Source of the DNA: UBA1138 sp036338615
Lineage (GTDB): Bacteria > Gemmatimonadota > Gemmatimonadetes > Longimicrobiales > Gaopeijiaceae
Assembly (NCBI GenBank): GCA_036338615.1
Contig: JAYZBT010000404.1
Span: 1 to 5,807 of the forward strand
DNA: 5,807 nt
Reading direction: 5' to 3'
Positions 1-5,807 of the stretch are shown piece after piece. Each line of letters opens with the position of its first letter. Position 1 is the stretch's first letter. Position numbers and translations under genes: made by a program. Under the pieces are notes generated by a model that searched no databases, was not told the DNA's origin, and was given only the letters and a program-made list of their open reading frames with translations.

Positions 1-1310
1 AGTCCGACGGCCGAGTCGGCTTCGAACGCGGCCTGCAGCGCCCGCATCTTCTGGAAGACCGGTTCCGAGTCGAGGCGCCCGCCCTCCGAGTCTCGGAAGA
101 CCACGTCGAGGGTGCTGCTGCCGCCATCCGCATCGATACGCTCGAGGCCGTCACGCAGCGCGGCACCTTCTGCGAAGTACGTGAGCAGGCCGGGGTCCGT
201 ATCGACCTTGAACGTGCCGAACCCCAGCACTACCACAACGGCGGCCGCGACACCGACCACTGCGTTCCGTCCGCCGGGGAGCGCGGGCATCGTCACGCCC
301 CCACGGGGCTCCCTCGCGGACGCCCATCTACCGAGAAACGCGGGGTAGACCGAATAGGCGACCACCATCGCGGTCACGGTCCCGATCGCTCCTGCAATGC
401 CGAGCTCCCGCAGAGGCTTCGCCGTGGCGACGAGCAAGCTCAGGAAGCCGAGCAACGTGGTGGTCATGCTCCAAAACGAACCCTCGAGCGTTTCGTGCAG
501 CGCCTGGCGTAGCGCCTCACTCCGATTCGGTGCCGAACGGATGGCGCGCAACCAATTCGCAGTCATGAATACGACGTGCGACAGCGTGAGCACGAAGACG
601 ATCGTGACGAGGTTGGCTGTGAGCAACCCGATGCCGACCCCAATCGACTGCGTGACCGTGAGCGTCGTGCTGACCGCAACGAAACAGGTCGTCAGCGTGC
701 CGAGCACGATCGCCGCGTCGCGGTAGATCAGAGCGATCAGAAGTCCAAAGACGAGCGCGGCCGCGATACTGAAGACAACCAGATCCTTGAAGAGATTCCT
801 GCGAATCAACTCCACGATGACCGGGACCCCCGAGACCACGATGTCGAGCTCGCTACCCTCATGGCTGGCGATGACCCGGTCGAGTTCCGGTAACAGAAGC
901 TCGGGATCAGCGTCGTCGGCGAGCAGCACAATGTTCGTGGCGGTCGAGTCGGGGGTGAGCAGCACCCGCCTGAACAGGGGCGACCGACTCGGATCGTCCG
1001 TCGTGATGCTGTACCCACCGGAGATACCTTCGACGGCGAAGAAGGCGTCCGTGAGGTCTCCGATCCGCTCTTCGTAGGCGTCCGCATCACCGCTCAGATC
1101 CGCCACCCGCACCACGACCTGAGAGCCCGTGCCGTACCGCTCACCGATCTCCTGCGACGCCTGCAACTGAGGGTCGTCCTCGGCGAAGAAGAAATCGCCC
1201 TCGACCTGCGGCGACAGGTCGACGAGGGCCCACACACCCAGCAGACCGATGACTGCGAGCGCCAGCGCGCCCCACGGGGCGGCAGCGGAGGTCCAAGCGC
1301 GAGGGAACAT
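1..1310 (-). CDS. RND-superfamily exporter (MMPL/COG1033-like), N-terminal part, cut by window edge
   Basis: An uninterrupted minus-strand frame runs from ATG at 1310 to the left edge, giving 436 complete codons. ATG 1310 is the only usable start: an in-frame TGA lies ten codons upstream with no start codon between. The ribosome site is weak (GGACC and AGG near the ATG). Visible layout: membrane segment about residues 12-30; periplasmic loop about 31-172; a cluster of five membrane segments about 176-195, 200-220, 225-250, 282-298 and 302-327; a seventh about 349-366; then the start of a second periplasmic loop. The second loop's opening (VDTDPGLLTYFAEGAALRDG) echoes the first (VEGDFFFAEDDPQLQASQEI), the internal duplication typical of RND pumps. 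The short first loop suits the HAE3/hopanoid-type exporters rather than AcrB-type pumps. Such proteins use proton flow to move lipids or other hydrophobic compounds out of the inner membrane; the substrate here is unknown. About half of the expected 750-900 residues is present. Confidence 0.9.
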   Translation of the reverse strand, partial: MFPRAWTSAAAPWGALALAVIGLLGVWALVDLSPQVEGDFFFAEDDPQLQASQEIGERYGTGSQVVVRVADLSGDADAYEERIGDLTDAFFAVEGISGGYSITTDDPSRSPLFRRVLLTPDSTATNIVLLADDADPELLLPELDRVIASHEGSELDIVVSGVPVIVELIRRNLFKDLVVFSIAAALVFGLLIALIYRDAAIVLGTLTTCFVAVSTTLTVTQSIGVGIGLLTANLVTIVFVLTLSHVVFMTANWLRAIRSAPNRSEALRQALHETLEGSFWSMTTTLLGFLSLLVATAKPLRELGIAGAIGTVTAMVVAYSVYPAFLGRWASAREPRGGVTMPALPGGRNAVVGVAAAVVVVLGFGTFKVDTDPGLLTYFAEGAALRDGLERIDADGGSSTLDVVFRDSEGGRLDSEPVFQKMRALQAAFEADSAVG

Positions 1311-1373
1311 CCTGTCAGGTCCGAGGTCGTAGGTGGATCAGCACAGCCAGCAAGCTTTCATCCGGAGGTCCGC
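1311..1373. promoter_or_regulatory. Divergent intergenic region between exporter and NTF2-like gene
   Basis: The 63-bp gap separates two divergent starts (ATG 1310 on minus, GTG 1374 on plus), so it must hold or overlap the promoters of both unless one lies inside the opposing gene. I see no convincing -35/-10 pair. A small palindrome CCTG-T-CAGG (1311-1319) abuts the exporter start. The strong GGAGG ribosome site of the plus-strand gene is at 1364-1368. Assigned by geometry; no specific promoter is claimed. Confidence 0.4.
1364..1368 (+). promoter_or_regulatory. Ribosome binding site fixing the GTG start at 1374
   Basis: GGAGG ends 5 nt before GTG 1374. This is what selects the GTG codon, and the resulting protein begins with a proper signal peptide. 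Confidence 0.75.
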
Positions 1374-1832
1374 GTGTCTCGTCGCGTTTTGGGGTTGGGC
1401 CTGGTCCTGTTGTTTACTGCGGTTCCGAATGTACGCGCTCAAGAGGCTGAGGTCTCGGCCGCCGTGACCGCAACCCTCGCCGCCTGGGTCGAGGGCGAGT
1501 ACGAAGCCTTCGTCGGCAACTACCATCCGGACGCCCGCGGATTCTTCCTGGACGGCGGCGCGCTCATTCAAGGCTTCAGCGCGCCGGCCCTGCAGGCGAT
1601 GGCTCAGGCCGGCTTCAAGGCCGACATCACGGTGCGCGACCTCGACGTGCAAGTGCATGGCAGCCTCGCCGTCTCGATCGCCTATCTCGAAGGCGCACTC
1701 ACGATGCCCGGCGGTATGGTACTTGAAGCGACGTGGCGTTATTCGGAAACGAGACTGCAAACCGACGCTGGCTGGAAGGTGGTGCAGTTCCACATCTCGC
1801 CCCAGCAGAGTGGGTTCCCCACGGGGAACTAG
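1374..1832 (+). CDS. Secreted NTF2-like (SnoaL/DUF4440-type) protein
   Basis: A complete 152-residue protein with a GTG start and TAG stop. Residues 1-22 form a signal peptide: Arg-Arg, a hydrophobic core (VLGLGLVLLFTAV), and cleavage expected after VRA before QEA. The mature part of about 130 residues matches the NTF2-like fold: an opening helix pair (AAVTATLAAWVEGEYEAF), then HPDARGFFLDGG, a strand pair around DITVRDLDVQVHG and SLAVSIAYLEG, and the closing strands ATWRYSETRLQ and GWKVVQFHIS. The W-K-V-x-x-x-H ending is characteristic of DUF4440/SnoaL-like proteins. Members range from small-molecule enzymes to non-catalytic binding domains, so no reaction can be assigned. Export places it in the periplasm or outside. 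It diverges from the exporter gene and converges on the lipoprotein gene; no co-transcribed partner is visible. The family call rests on pattern recognition. Confidence 0.88.
   Translation: MSRRVLGLGLVLLFTAVPNVRAQEAEVSAAVTATLAAWVEGEYEAFVGNYHPDARGFFLDGGALIQGFSAPALQAMAQAGFKADITVRDLDVQVHGSLAVSIAYLEGALTMPGGMVLEATWRYSETRLQTDAGWKVVQFHISPQQSGFPTGN
1814..1829 (+). other. Inverted repeat overlapping the 3' end of the NTF2-like gene
   Basis: GTTCCCC and GGGGAAC flank a 2-nt centre, a perfect 16-bp palindrome ending just before the TAG stop. As RNA it could form a 6-bp stem with a CACG loop. It encodes the last residues (FPTGN), so it is both coding and structured. It lies 10 nt before a second hairpin. 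Confidence 0.5.
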
Positions 1833-1839
1833 CGCGACC

Positions 1840-1857
1840 GGCCGGGGCCACCCGGCC
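1840..1857. terminator. GC-rich hairpin between convergent genes, possible bidirectional terminator
   Basis: GGCCGGG (1840-1846) pairs with CCCGGCC (1851-1857) around the loop GCCA, a 7-bp all-GC stem in the 35-bp gap between the stops at 1832 (plus) and 1868 (minus). Position and symmetry suit a shared terminator. Neither side has a T tract, so it is not a textbook intrinsic terminator; it may only stabilise transcript ends or be chance in GC-rich DNA. Confidence 0.5.
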
Positions 1858-1867
1858 AACGCCGCCT

Positions 1868-3178
1868 TCAGCGCACGCGCGACAGAACCCGTGCGAACGT
1901 GCGACCGGCGACGTTCGCGGCGAGTTCGGTCATCATCTCCTGTTCGATGGCATTGAGCTGGGCCGCGATCACCTCCGGATCGAAAAGCCGGGCCTCGTTC
2001 CTGCCGAGGTCGAGCTCGGCTGGGTTCCCGCGATAGACGCCGCGCTCGAATCGACCCGTTTCCCGCGCGGACACGTTGAAGTCCACGATTTCGTCGCCTC
2101 GGTCGTCGACGATGATCACCTGCACCATCGCTTCATACGATATGCGGCCCTTCTCGATCGTGTAGCCGACGGTAACCCCACGGTTGGTGCTGGCAGACCG
2201 TTGTTCCCGTTCGATGTTCGACTCCTGAATCTGCACGAAATTGAACTCGATCAGCGCCGCGAAGTCGGCGGAGAAAGAGCCCATCAGGCGTTCTAGATCA
2301 CCAGCGGAAATGCGGCCCGAGCCTCGGGCGATGTCTCGCACCGCGCGACGGAGCCGCACAGGGTCCACTACCGCCACGAAGAGCGGTGGATCCCGCCAAT
2401 AGTCGAGCTCCAGGTCGTCCGAGAGCTGATTCTCGAAATCGGTACCCACCTGCTCGCGCACATCAGCCACGCTCGTGATCGGCAATACCGCGACCCGAAC
2501 CGTGCCGCGCTCCAGCGCCGCGGCCTGGATATCGCCAACCTCTTCCGTCGTCGCTCTCGACGCATTGGGCCGAAGCTCCAACACCTCGGCGGCGAAGTCG
2601 TAGGCCGTGCGATTGGCACCGTCGCTCAACGCCGCATCCGCCATGAGCAGAAGTAGTTGTGCTTCGGCTTCGAATGAGGCGTTCCGCTGAGCAGAGGTCG
2701 CCCCGAAGTCGGAACGGGCACGGACGAAGGCGCGTCGCGCATCCGAAAACTGGCCTCGGTCGCGTTGGAGGTCCCCGTACGACATCAACGCATCGATCGC
2801 TCCATCGAACTCGCCCCGCCGCTGGACGTCGTAGCCGTCGGGCGCAGAATAGGGAACGCCGACTTCCTGGATGCGGCGCAGCAACCGGTCGCCGGTCAGG
2901 AACGCGTCTCCCGCTGAAATGGGATCACCGCCCCGGGTGAGGCCCACGGCAGACTCCATCGCATGTTGCAAGGCGGTGTCCGCGGCGGCGAGCAATCGCT
3001 GGCGTGCCTCCTCGAGCGTTCCGTCCTTGTCGACCGCATCGGCATACCGATACGCGGCCTCCATGTACCGGCCTTCGGCCTGGAGCCGCACGCCGTCGCT
3101 AAGGCGGTCACCGGCCGAAGCGCAAGCGGTGAGCAACAGCAAGGGCACGAACAGGAGGGTGACAGATCGGCGATGCAT
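1868..3178 (-). CDS. Outer-membrane lipoprotein, TPR-like helices plus CsgG/LpoB-like domain
   Basis: A complete 436-residue protein, ATG at 3178, TGA at 1868-1870. GGAG about 8 nt upstream of the ATG supports the start. Residues 1-19 are a lipoprotein signal: MHRR, a hydrophobic core and the lipobox LTAC with Cys19. The +2 residue is Ala, not Asp, favouring outer-membrane sorting. Residues about 24-205 are helical and TPR-like, with segments at 24-64 (AEGRYMEAAYRYADAV), 122-158 (DRGQFSDARRAFVRAR) and 170-205 (TAYDFAAEVLELRPNAS). From about 226 an alpha/beta domain begins with TVRVAVLPITSVADV; DFENQLSDDLE, LFVAVVDPVRLRRAVRDIA and ADFAALIEFNFVQI follow. This order (VAVLP strand, helix, V-D-x-x-x-L, helix, then an A-D-x-x-x-x strand) resembles CsgG/LpoB-type envelope lipoproteins. 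Residues 340-372 are beta-rich, and the tail is helical. No catalytic motif is seen, so a scaffolding or assembly role is inferred. Existence and lipidation are secure; the C-terminal fold is tentative. Confidence 0.88.
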   Translation of the reverse strand: MHRRSVTLLFVPLLLLTACASAGDRLSDGVRLQAEGRYMEAAYRYADAVDKDGTLEEARQRLLAAADTALQHAMESAVGLTRGGDPISAGDAFLTGDRLLRRIQEVGVPYSAPDGYDVQRRGEFDGAIDALMSYGDLQRDRGQFSDARRAFVRARSDFGATSAQRNASFEAEAQLLLLMADAALSDGANRTAYDFAAEVLELRPNASRATTEEVGDIQAAALERGTVRVAVLPITSVADVREQVGTDFENQLSDDLELDYWRDPPLFVAVVDPVRLRRAVRDIARGSGRISAGDLERLMGSFSADFAALIEFNFVQIQESNIEREQRSASTNRGVTVGYTIEKGRISYEAMVQVIIVDDRGDEIVDFNVSARETGRFERGVYRGNPAELDLGRNEARLFDPEVIAAQLNAIEQEMMTELAANVAGRTFARVLSRVR

Positions 3179-3236
3179 GACGCTCGCTCCGATGCAGTAC
3201 TGGTCAGGGGGCTCTCAGGAAAGCTAAACCCGGGCG
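3179..3236 (-). promoter_or_regulatory. Upstream region of the lipoprotein gene
   Basis: These 58 bp lie between the receiver-domain remnant and the lipoprotein start. GGAG (plus-strand complement about 3187-3190) serves as ribosome site. No consensus promoter stands out. Because the remnant ends immediately upstream on the same strand, the lipoprotein gene may once have been the distal member of a two-gene unit (inference). Confidence 0.35.
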
Positions 3237-3616
3237 TCAGTCGGCGTCACGACAGCCCCCGGAGGGGTACCCGATCACGTCCCTGACCTCGTGCGCAAGC
3301 TCGCTCTGCGTGAAGGGTTTGCGAAGGAGCCGAGCGCCGCGGCCGAGTCGGCCTTTATGGACGATCTCAGCCTTCGTATAGCCCGAGACCTAGAGGACCT
3401 CGATATCAGGGTATGCTCCAACGGCCAGCGCGGCGATATCCACCCCGTTCATGCCGCCGGGCAACACCATACGAAACGGGTGGTGAGTTCGTCGGGTGGC
3501 TCCAGGTAGGCGACCCGCTCATCGGGATCGAGGACCGCTGGGTTCCTCCGGTACCCAACAGGTACGCTGTGGCGATCCAGGTTTCGCAGCAGTTCAACGT
3601 GGTCGACTGGTTCATG
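3237..3616 (-). pseudogene. Decayed response-regulator receiver domain (probably C-terminal part of a hybrid sensor kinase)
   Basis: Read on the minus strand from 3470, the frame gives MVLPGGMNGVDIAAL, then PDIEVL, a TAG stop at 3392-3390, and VSGYTKAEIVHKGRLGRGAR, LLRKPFTQSELAHEVRDVIG, ending at TGA 3239-3237. This matches the second half of receiver domains: (D)xVLPGGMNG after the phospho-acceptor Asp, SGYT with its conserved Ser/Thr region, and the KPF lysine before the last helix. The TAG replaces a residue in the beta-4 strand (usual form VLxxSGYT). Upstream, a different frame (about 3616-3476) gives LLRNLDRHS, GYRRNPAVLDPDERVAYLEP and PDELTT. Its GY-to-PDE spacing equals that of receivers (GYxVLEA...PDExDLLLTD), suggesting a net -1/+2 frameshift at about 3471-3481 that removed the phospho-acceptor Asp. 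The N-terminal acidic pocket and any kinase part are not recognisable. The 3237-3470 part is well supported; the 3471-3616 part is inference. Confidence 0.75.
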
Positions 3617-3657
3617 CGGCCTCTGTAGAAGCGACGGGCATGCGGGCGAACTCATGC

Positions 3658-3683
3658 CGAGCCTCCCTGTCCGTCGAGGCTCG
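3658..3683. repeat. 8-bp inverted repeat with 10-nt loop upstream of the metallohydrolase
   Basis: CGAGCCTC (3658-3665) and GAGGCTCG (3676-3683) are perfect complements. As RNA this would be a stable stem-loop 44 nt before GTG 3727, if transcribed. It shares bases 3671-3683 with the 17-bp palindrome at 3671-3687, so the two structures exclude each other. Confidence 0.45.
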
Positions 3684-3687
3684 ACGG
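3671..3687. promoter_or_regulatory. Perfect 17-bp palindrome, candidate operator of the metallohydrolase gene
   Basis: CCGTCGAG-G-CTCGACGG has 8-bp perfect half-sites around one central base and ends 39 bp before the GTG at 3727. Such odd-centred dyads are common binding sites for dimeric regulators, and the distance suits a site at or just downstream of a promoter. No regulator gene is in the window, and no clear -35/-10 was found. Operator function is inferred. Confidence 0.4.
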
Positions 3688-3716
3688 TCCCAGCTTGGCG
3701 GTTCACTCACCGTCCT

Positions 3717-3722
3717 GGGAGG
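3717..3722 (+). promoter_or_regulatory. Ribosome binding site fixing the GTG start at 3727
   Basis: GGGAGG ends 4 nt before GTG 3727. The in-frame TTG at 3694 is the nearest rival, but it has no comparable site and would put extra residues in front of a well-formed signal peptide. Confidence 0.7.
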
Positions 3723-3726
3723 CCCC

Positions 3727-5807
3727 GTGCTGAGAAGACTGCGCCCCATTTGGAATGCCGCACTCGCGCTGTTTGCGCTCTCACCCTTGCTGTCCCCTGG
3801 GCTTCTCACCGCGCAAGAACAGTTCGGGGGCTACCCCGGAGCGCGCATGGGCGGCGCCTACATGCAGAACTTCTATCTGCCGCCCGCGCCGAGCACCAGC
3901 CCCTGGTACCCGAGCTGGCACCCGGACGGTGAACACGTCGTGGTCGCGATGCAGGGCTCGATCTGGAGTGTGGAAATCGCGTCCGGCCTCGCGGTGGAGC
4001 TGGTGTCCGGGCCCAAGTACTACTCGTCTCCGAACTACTCGCCCGATGGGAATTGGCTGGTCTACACCGCGGACGACCACGGTCGCTCCATCCAGCTCGA
4101 AGTACTGAACATCGCGACCGGTGAGACACGAGAGCTCACAGACGGTACGCACGTATACGCCGACCCCAAGTTCAGTCCGGACGGCTCGCGCATCGCTTAT
4201 GTATCGACCGAGCCGGCCGGATTCTTCAACGTCTATCTGCGCGACATCGCGGAAGGAAGTTGGGTAGGGGCCGCGGTGGCGGTCACTTCCGACAACAACT
4301 ACGGGCGCGACCGCCTGTACTTCGGAGCGCAGGACATCCACATCACTCCCGCATGGTTCCCGGACGGGGAGGAGTTGCTGCTCGTCTCGAACCGCGACGT
4401 GCCGCTTGGCAGCGGGAACGTCTTCCGGGTCCCGGCGCGGGAGGACGGCTTCGCGGTCCGCGAGGGCGTACTCATCGAGCAGACCCTCTACCGGTCGCAG
4501 CCCGACGTATCGATCGACGGGCGACGCTTCGTCTTCTCTTCGACGCGCGCGAGCGCAGACCAATTCAACAACCTGTACGTGCAGCCCACGGCAGGCGGTG
4601 AACCGTACAAATTGACCTTCTTCGATCATGACGCGTTCCACCCTCGCTGGTCACCCGACGGCGAATGGATCGCGTACATCGACAACCGGGACGGTCTTCC
4701 CCAACTCAAGCTGCTCGAGACCTACGGCGGGAAGGTCGTAGACGTCGAAATCACCGGTCGGCGCTGGAAGAATCCCATGGGTACGCTGCGCGTGACCACG
4801 GTCGGCGCGGACGGAGAGCCGACCGCCTCTCGCATCCACCTCACCGCCGCGGACGGAAAGTTCTATGCGCCGACGGCTGAATACGCGCGCATTGCCCCTC
4901 GACTCGGGCAGTGGGCCTTCCATCACGCGGGCGCGTTCGAGATCGAACTCCCCGTGGGGCAGGTGGACGTCGCCGCGGTCAAAGGATTCGAGCGCGAACC
5001 CGCGCTCGCCACACGCGAGATCGTCGGCGGAGAGGTGACCGAGTTGACCCTGGAGCTGACCGAGTTCGTGGATATGGCTGCGAGGGGCTGGTTCAACGCC
5101 TCGACGCACGTGCACATGAACTACGGTGGCAATCTCCACAACACGCTCGAGAACCTCATGATGATGTCCGACGCGGAGGACCAGGACCTCGTGCTCGAGC
5201 AGATCGCGAACAAGGACAACCGCATCTTGGACTATCAGTACTTCATACCCGGCGGTGGGCCGCACCCTCTCTCTCAGCCTGATCGGGTGCTGGTGGTCGG
5301 ACAGGAATACCGCCCACCGTTCTACGGGCACGTCTTCATGTACGGCATGCGTGACCACCTCATCTCGCCCTTCACGACCGGGTATGAGGGCACGGGCATC
5401 GAGAGCCTCTATCCTTCCAATACCGACATGTTCAGGAAAGCGAAGGAGCAGGGCGCGTGGACCGGGTACGTGCACTCGTTCTACAACGGAGACCCGCTCC
5501 AGGGGAATCTCGGCGGCGCCAAGGGATTCATGGTCGACGCCGCGCTCGGCACCACCGACGCGGTCGAGTGGTCAACGGCCCAGAACGGGTATCCCCCGCT
5601 CTACGCGGTCTGGAACAACGGTCTCCGCGTGACGGTCGTCGGCGGCGAGGACTCGATCAGCAATCTGCAGCAGACGCCGCTCGTGGCGTCGGTTCGAACG
5701 TACGTGAAGACAGCGGACGGAGAGCTCTCGATGCGTGGTTGGTTCGACGCCATGAAGAACGGGCACGCGTTCATGACGACCGGGCCGCTCGTCGACTTCG
5801 AAGTCGA
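3727..5807 (+). CDS. Exported TolB-type propeller fused to CehA/McbA-family metallohydrolase, cut by window edge
   Basis: An open frame from GTG 3727 to the right edge gives 693 complete codons with no stop. Residues 1-29 are a signal peptide (LRRLR, then ALALFALSPLL, cleavage expected at LTA|QEQ). Residues about 55-335 hold six TolB/PD40 propeller repeats: SWHPDGEHVVV (63), NYSPDGNWLVY (103), KFSPDGSRIAY (148), AWFPDGEELLL (209), DVSIDGRRFVF (260) and RWSPDGEWIAY (307). A beta-rich linker spans about 340-450. From about 453 comes a PHP-fold hydrolase of the CehA/McbA type: STHVHMNYGG (metal ligands H461 and H463), VVGQEYRPPFYGH (E527, H535), GAWTGYVHSFY (H583), VDAALGTTDAVEW, GLRVTVVGGEDS (D642) and NGHAFMTTGPLVDF (679-691) near the end of the domain. 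CehA and McbA hydrolyse the carbamate carbaryl, but the family is broad and the natural substrate here is unknown. The protein probably acts in the periplasm or outside. It is divergent from the pseudogene and lipoprotein, and no downstream partner is visible. Confidence 0.92.
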   Translation, partial: MLRRLRPIWNAALALFALSPLLSPGLLTAQEQFGGYPGARMGGAYMQNFYLPPAPSTSPWYPSWHPDGEHVVVAMQGSIWSVEIASGLAVELVSGPKYYSSPNYSPDGNWLVYTADDHGRSIQLEVLNIATGETRELTDGTHVYADPKFSPDGSRIAYVSTEPAGFFNVYLRDIAEGSWVGAAVAVTSDNNYGRDRLYFGAQDIHITPAWFPDGEELLLVSNRDVPLGSGNVFRVPAREDGFAVREGVLIEQTLYRSQPDVSIDGRRFVFSSTRASADQFNNLYVQPTAGGEPYKLTFFDHDAFHPRWSPDGEWIAYIDNRDGLPQLKLLETYGGKVVDVEITGRRWKNPMGTLRVTTVGADGEPTASRIHLTAADGKFYAPTAEYARIAPRLGQWAFHHAGAFEIELPVGQVDVAAVKGFEREPALATREIVGGEVTELTLELTEFVDMAARGWFNASTHVHMNYGGNLHNTLENLMMMSDAEDQDLVLEQIANKDNRILDYQYFIPGGGPHPLSQPDRVLVVGQEYRPPFYGHVFMYGMRDHLISPFTTGYEGTGIESLYPSNTDMFRKAKEQGAWTGYVHSFYNGDPLQGNLGGAKGFMVDAALGTTDAVEWSTAQNGYPPLYAVWNNGLRVTVVGGEDSISNLQQTPLVASVRTYVKTADGELSMRGWFDAMKNGHAFMTTGPLVDFEV

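Noticed and set aside
112..1090. Several plus- and minus-strand frames of 78-109 codons within the exporter
   Set aside because: All are out-of-frame readings of the continuous exporter frame, with low-complexity Arg/Ser/Ala compositions and no domain.
1338..1859. Minus-strand frame of 173 codons opposite the NTF2-like gene
   Set aside because: It overlaps both neighbours' signals and has no family resemblance. The plus strand has a ribosome site, a signal peptide and an NTF2-like pattern.
1733..2296. Plus-strand frame of 187 codons spanning the convergent junction
   Set aside because: It runs through the end of one well-supported gene and antisense to the lipoprotein, with no ribosome site or domain.
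3233..3250. Direct repeat GGCGTCA (3233-3239 and 3244-3250)
   Set aside because: Two copies of 7 bp over the end of the pseudogene are expected by chance in GC-rich DNA, and there are no further copies or associated element.
3291..3628. Two short plus-strand frames (72 and 71 codons) in the gap
   Set aside because: They lie antisense to the receiver remnant and show no motif. The minus-strand receiver signature explains the residual coding-like character.
3781..4641. Open minus-strand frame of 286 codons antisense to the metallohydrolase
   Set aside because: It mirrors the strongly G/C-ended codons of the plus-strand gene. Its translation is Arg/Val/Asp-rich with no recognisable domain, whereas the plus strand shows six propeller repeats over the same bases.
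4651..5475. Open minus-strand frame of 274 codons antisense to the hydrolase domain
   Set aside because: It is the same shadow effect. The plus frame carries the PHP motifs here, and the His-rich antisense peptide reflects reversed GTG and ATG codons.
1..5807. Search for a defence, mobile or secretion system
   Set aside because: No transposase, integrase, nuclease, toxin-antitoxin pair, CRISPR repeat, tRNA or attachment-site duplication is visible. The intact genes are envelope-related and unlinked by operon structure.

Overview
The window is GC-rich (roughly 60-65% by eye) bacterial chromosomal DNA. Codon third positions are strongly G/C, starts are GTG or ATG, and two proteins carry signal peptides ending in an Ala-Gln junction (RA|QEA and TA|QEQ). 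That export style, together with a secreted TolB-propeller/CehA-McbA metallohydrolase, fits Gemmatimonadota or a similar environmental lineage. This is an impression from family knowledge; no marker gene confirms it. I see no rRNA, tRNA, CRISPR array or insertion sequence.

Layout from left to right. (1) Positions 1-1310, minus strand: the N-terminal 436 residues of an RND-superfamily (MMPL/COG1033-like) inner-membrane exporter, running off the left edge. (2) Positions 1374-1832, plus strand: a small secreted NTF2/SnoaL-like protein, divergent from the exporter across a 63-bp gap. (3) Positions 1868-3178, minus strand: a predicted outer-membrane lipoprotein with TPR-like helices followed by a CsgG/LpoB-like alpha/beta domain. 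It converges on gene 2 across 35 bp that hold a GC-rich hairpin. (4) Positions 3179-3726: a gap without an intact gene. It contains, on the minus strand, the decayed remains of a response-regulator receiver domain with an in-frame TAG and a frameshift. A perfect 17-bp palindrome lies just upstream of the next gene. (5) Positions 3727 to the right edge, plus strand: a large exported protein with six TolB-type propeller repeats followed by a PHP-type CehA/McbA metallohydrolase domain, cut by the window end.

Apart from the receiver remnant, the genes concern the cell envelope or periplasm: an exporter, a secreted NTF2-fold protein, a lipoprotein and a secreted hydrolase. Strands alternate, so this is not one operon and no shared pathway is demonstrated. 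The two largest sequence-supported genes at the edges have no stop or no start inside the window and are easily missed. I do not find a convincing new defence or mobile system. The points most worth checking are the receiver pseudogene, the altered active-site motifs of the metallohydrolase, the lipoprotein architecture and the palindrome.
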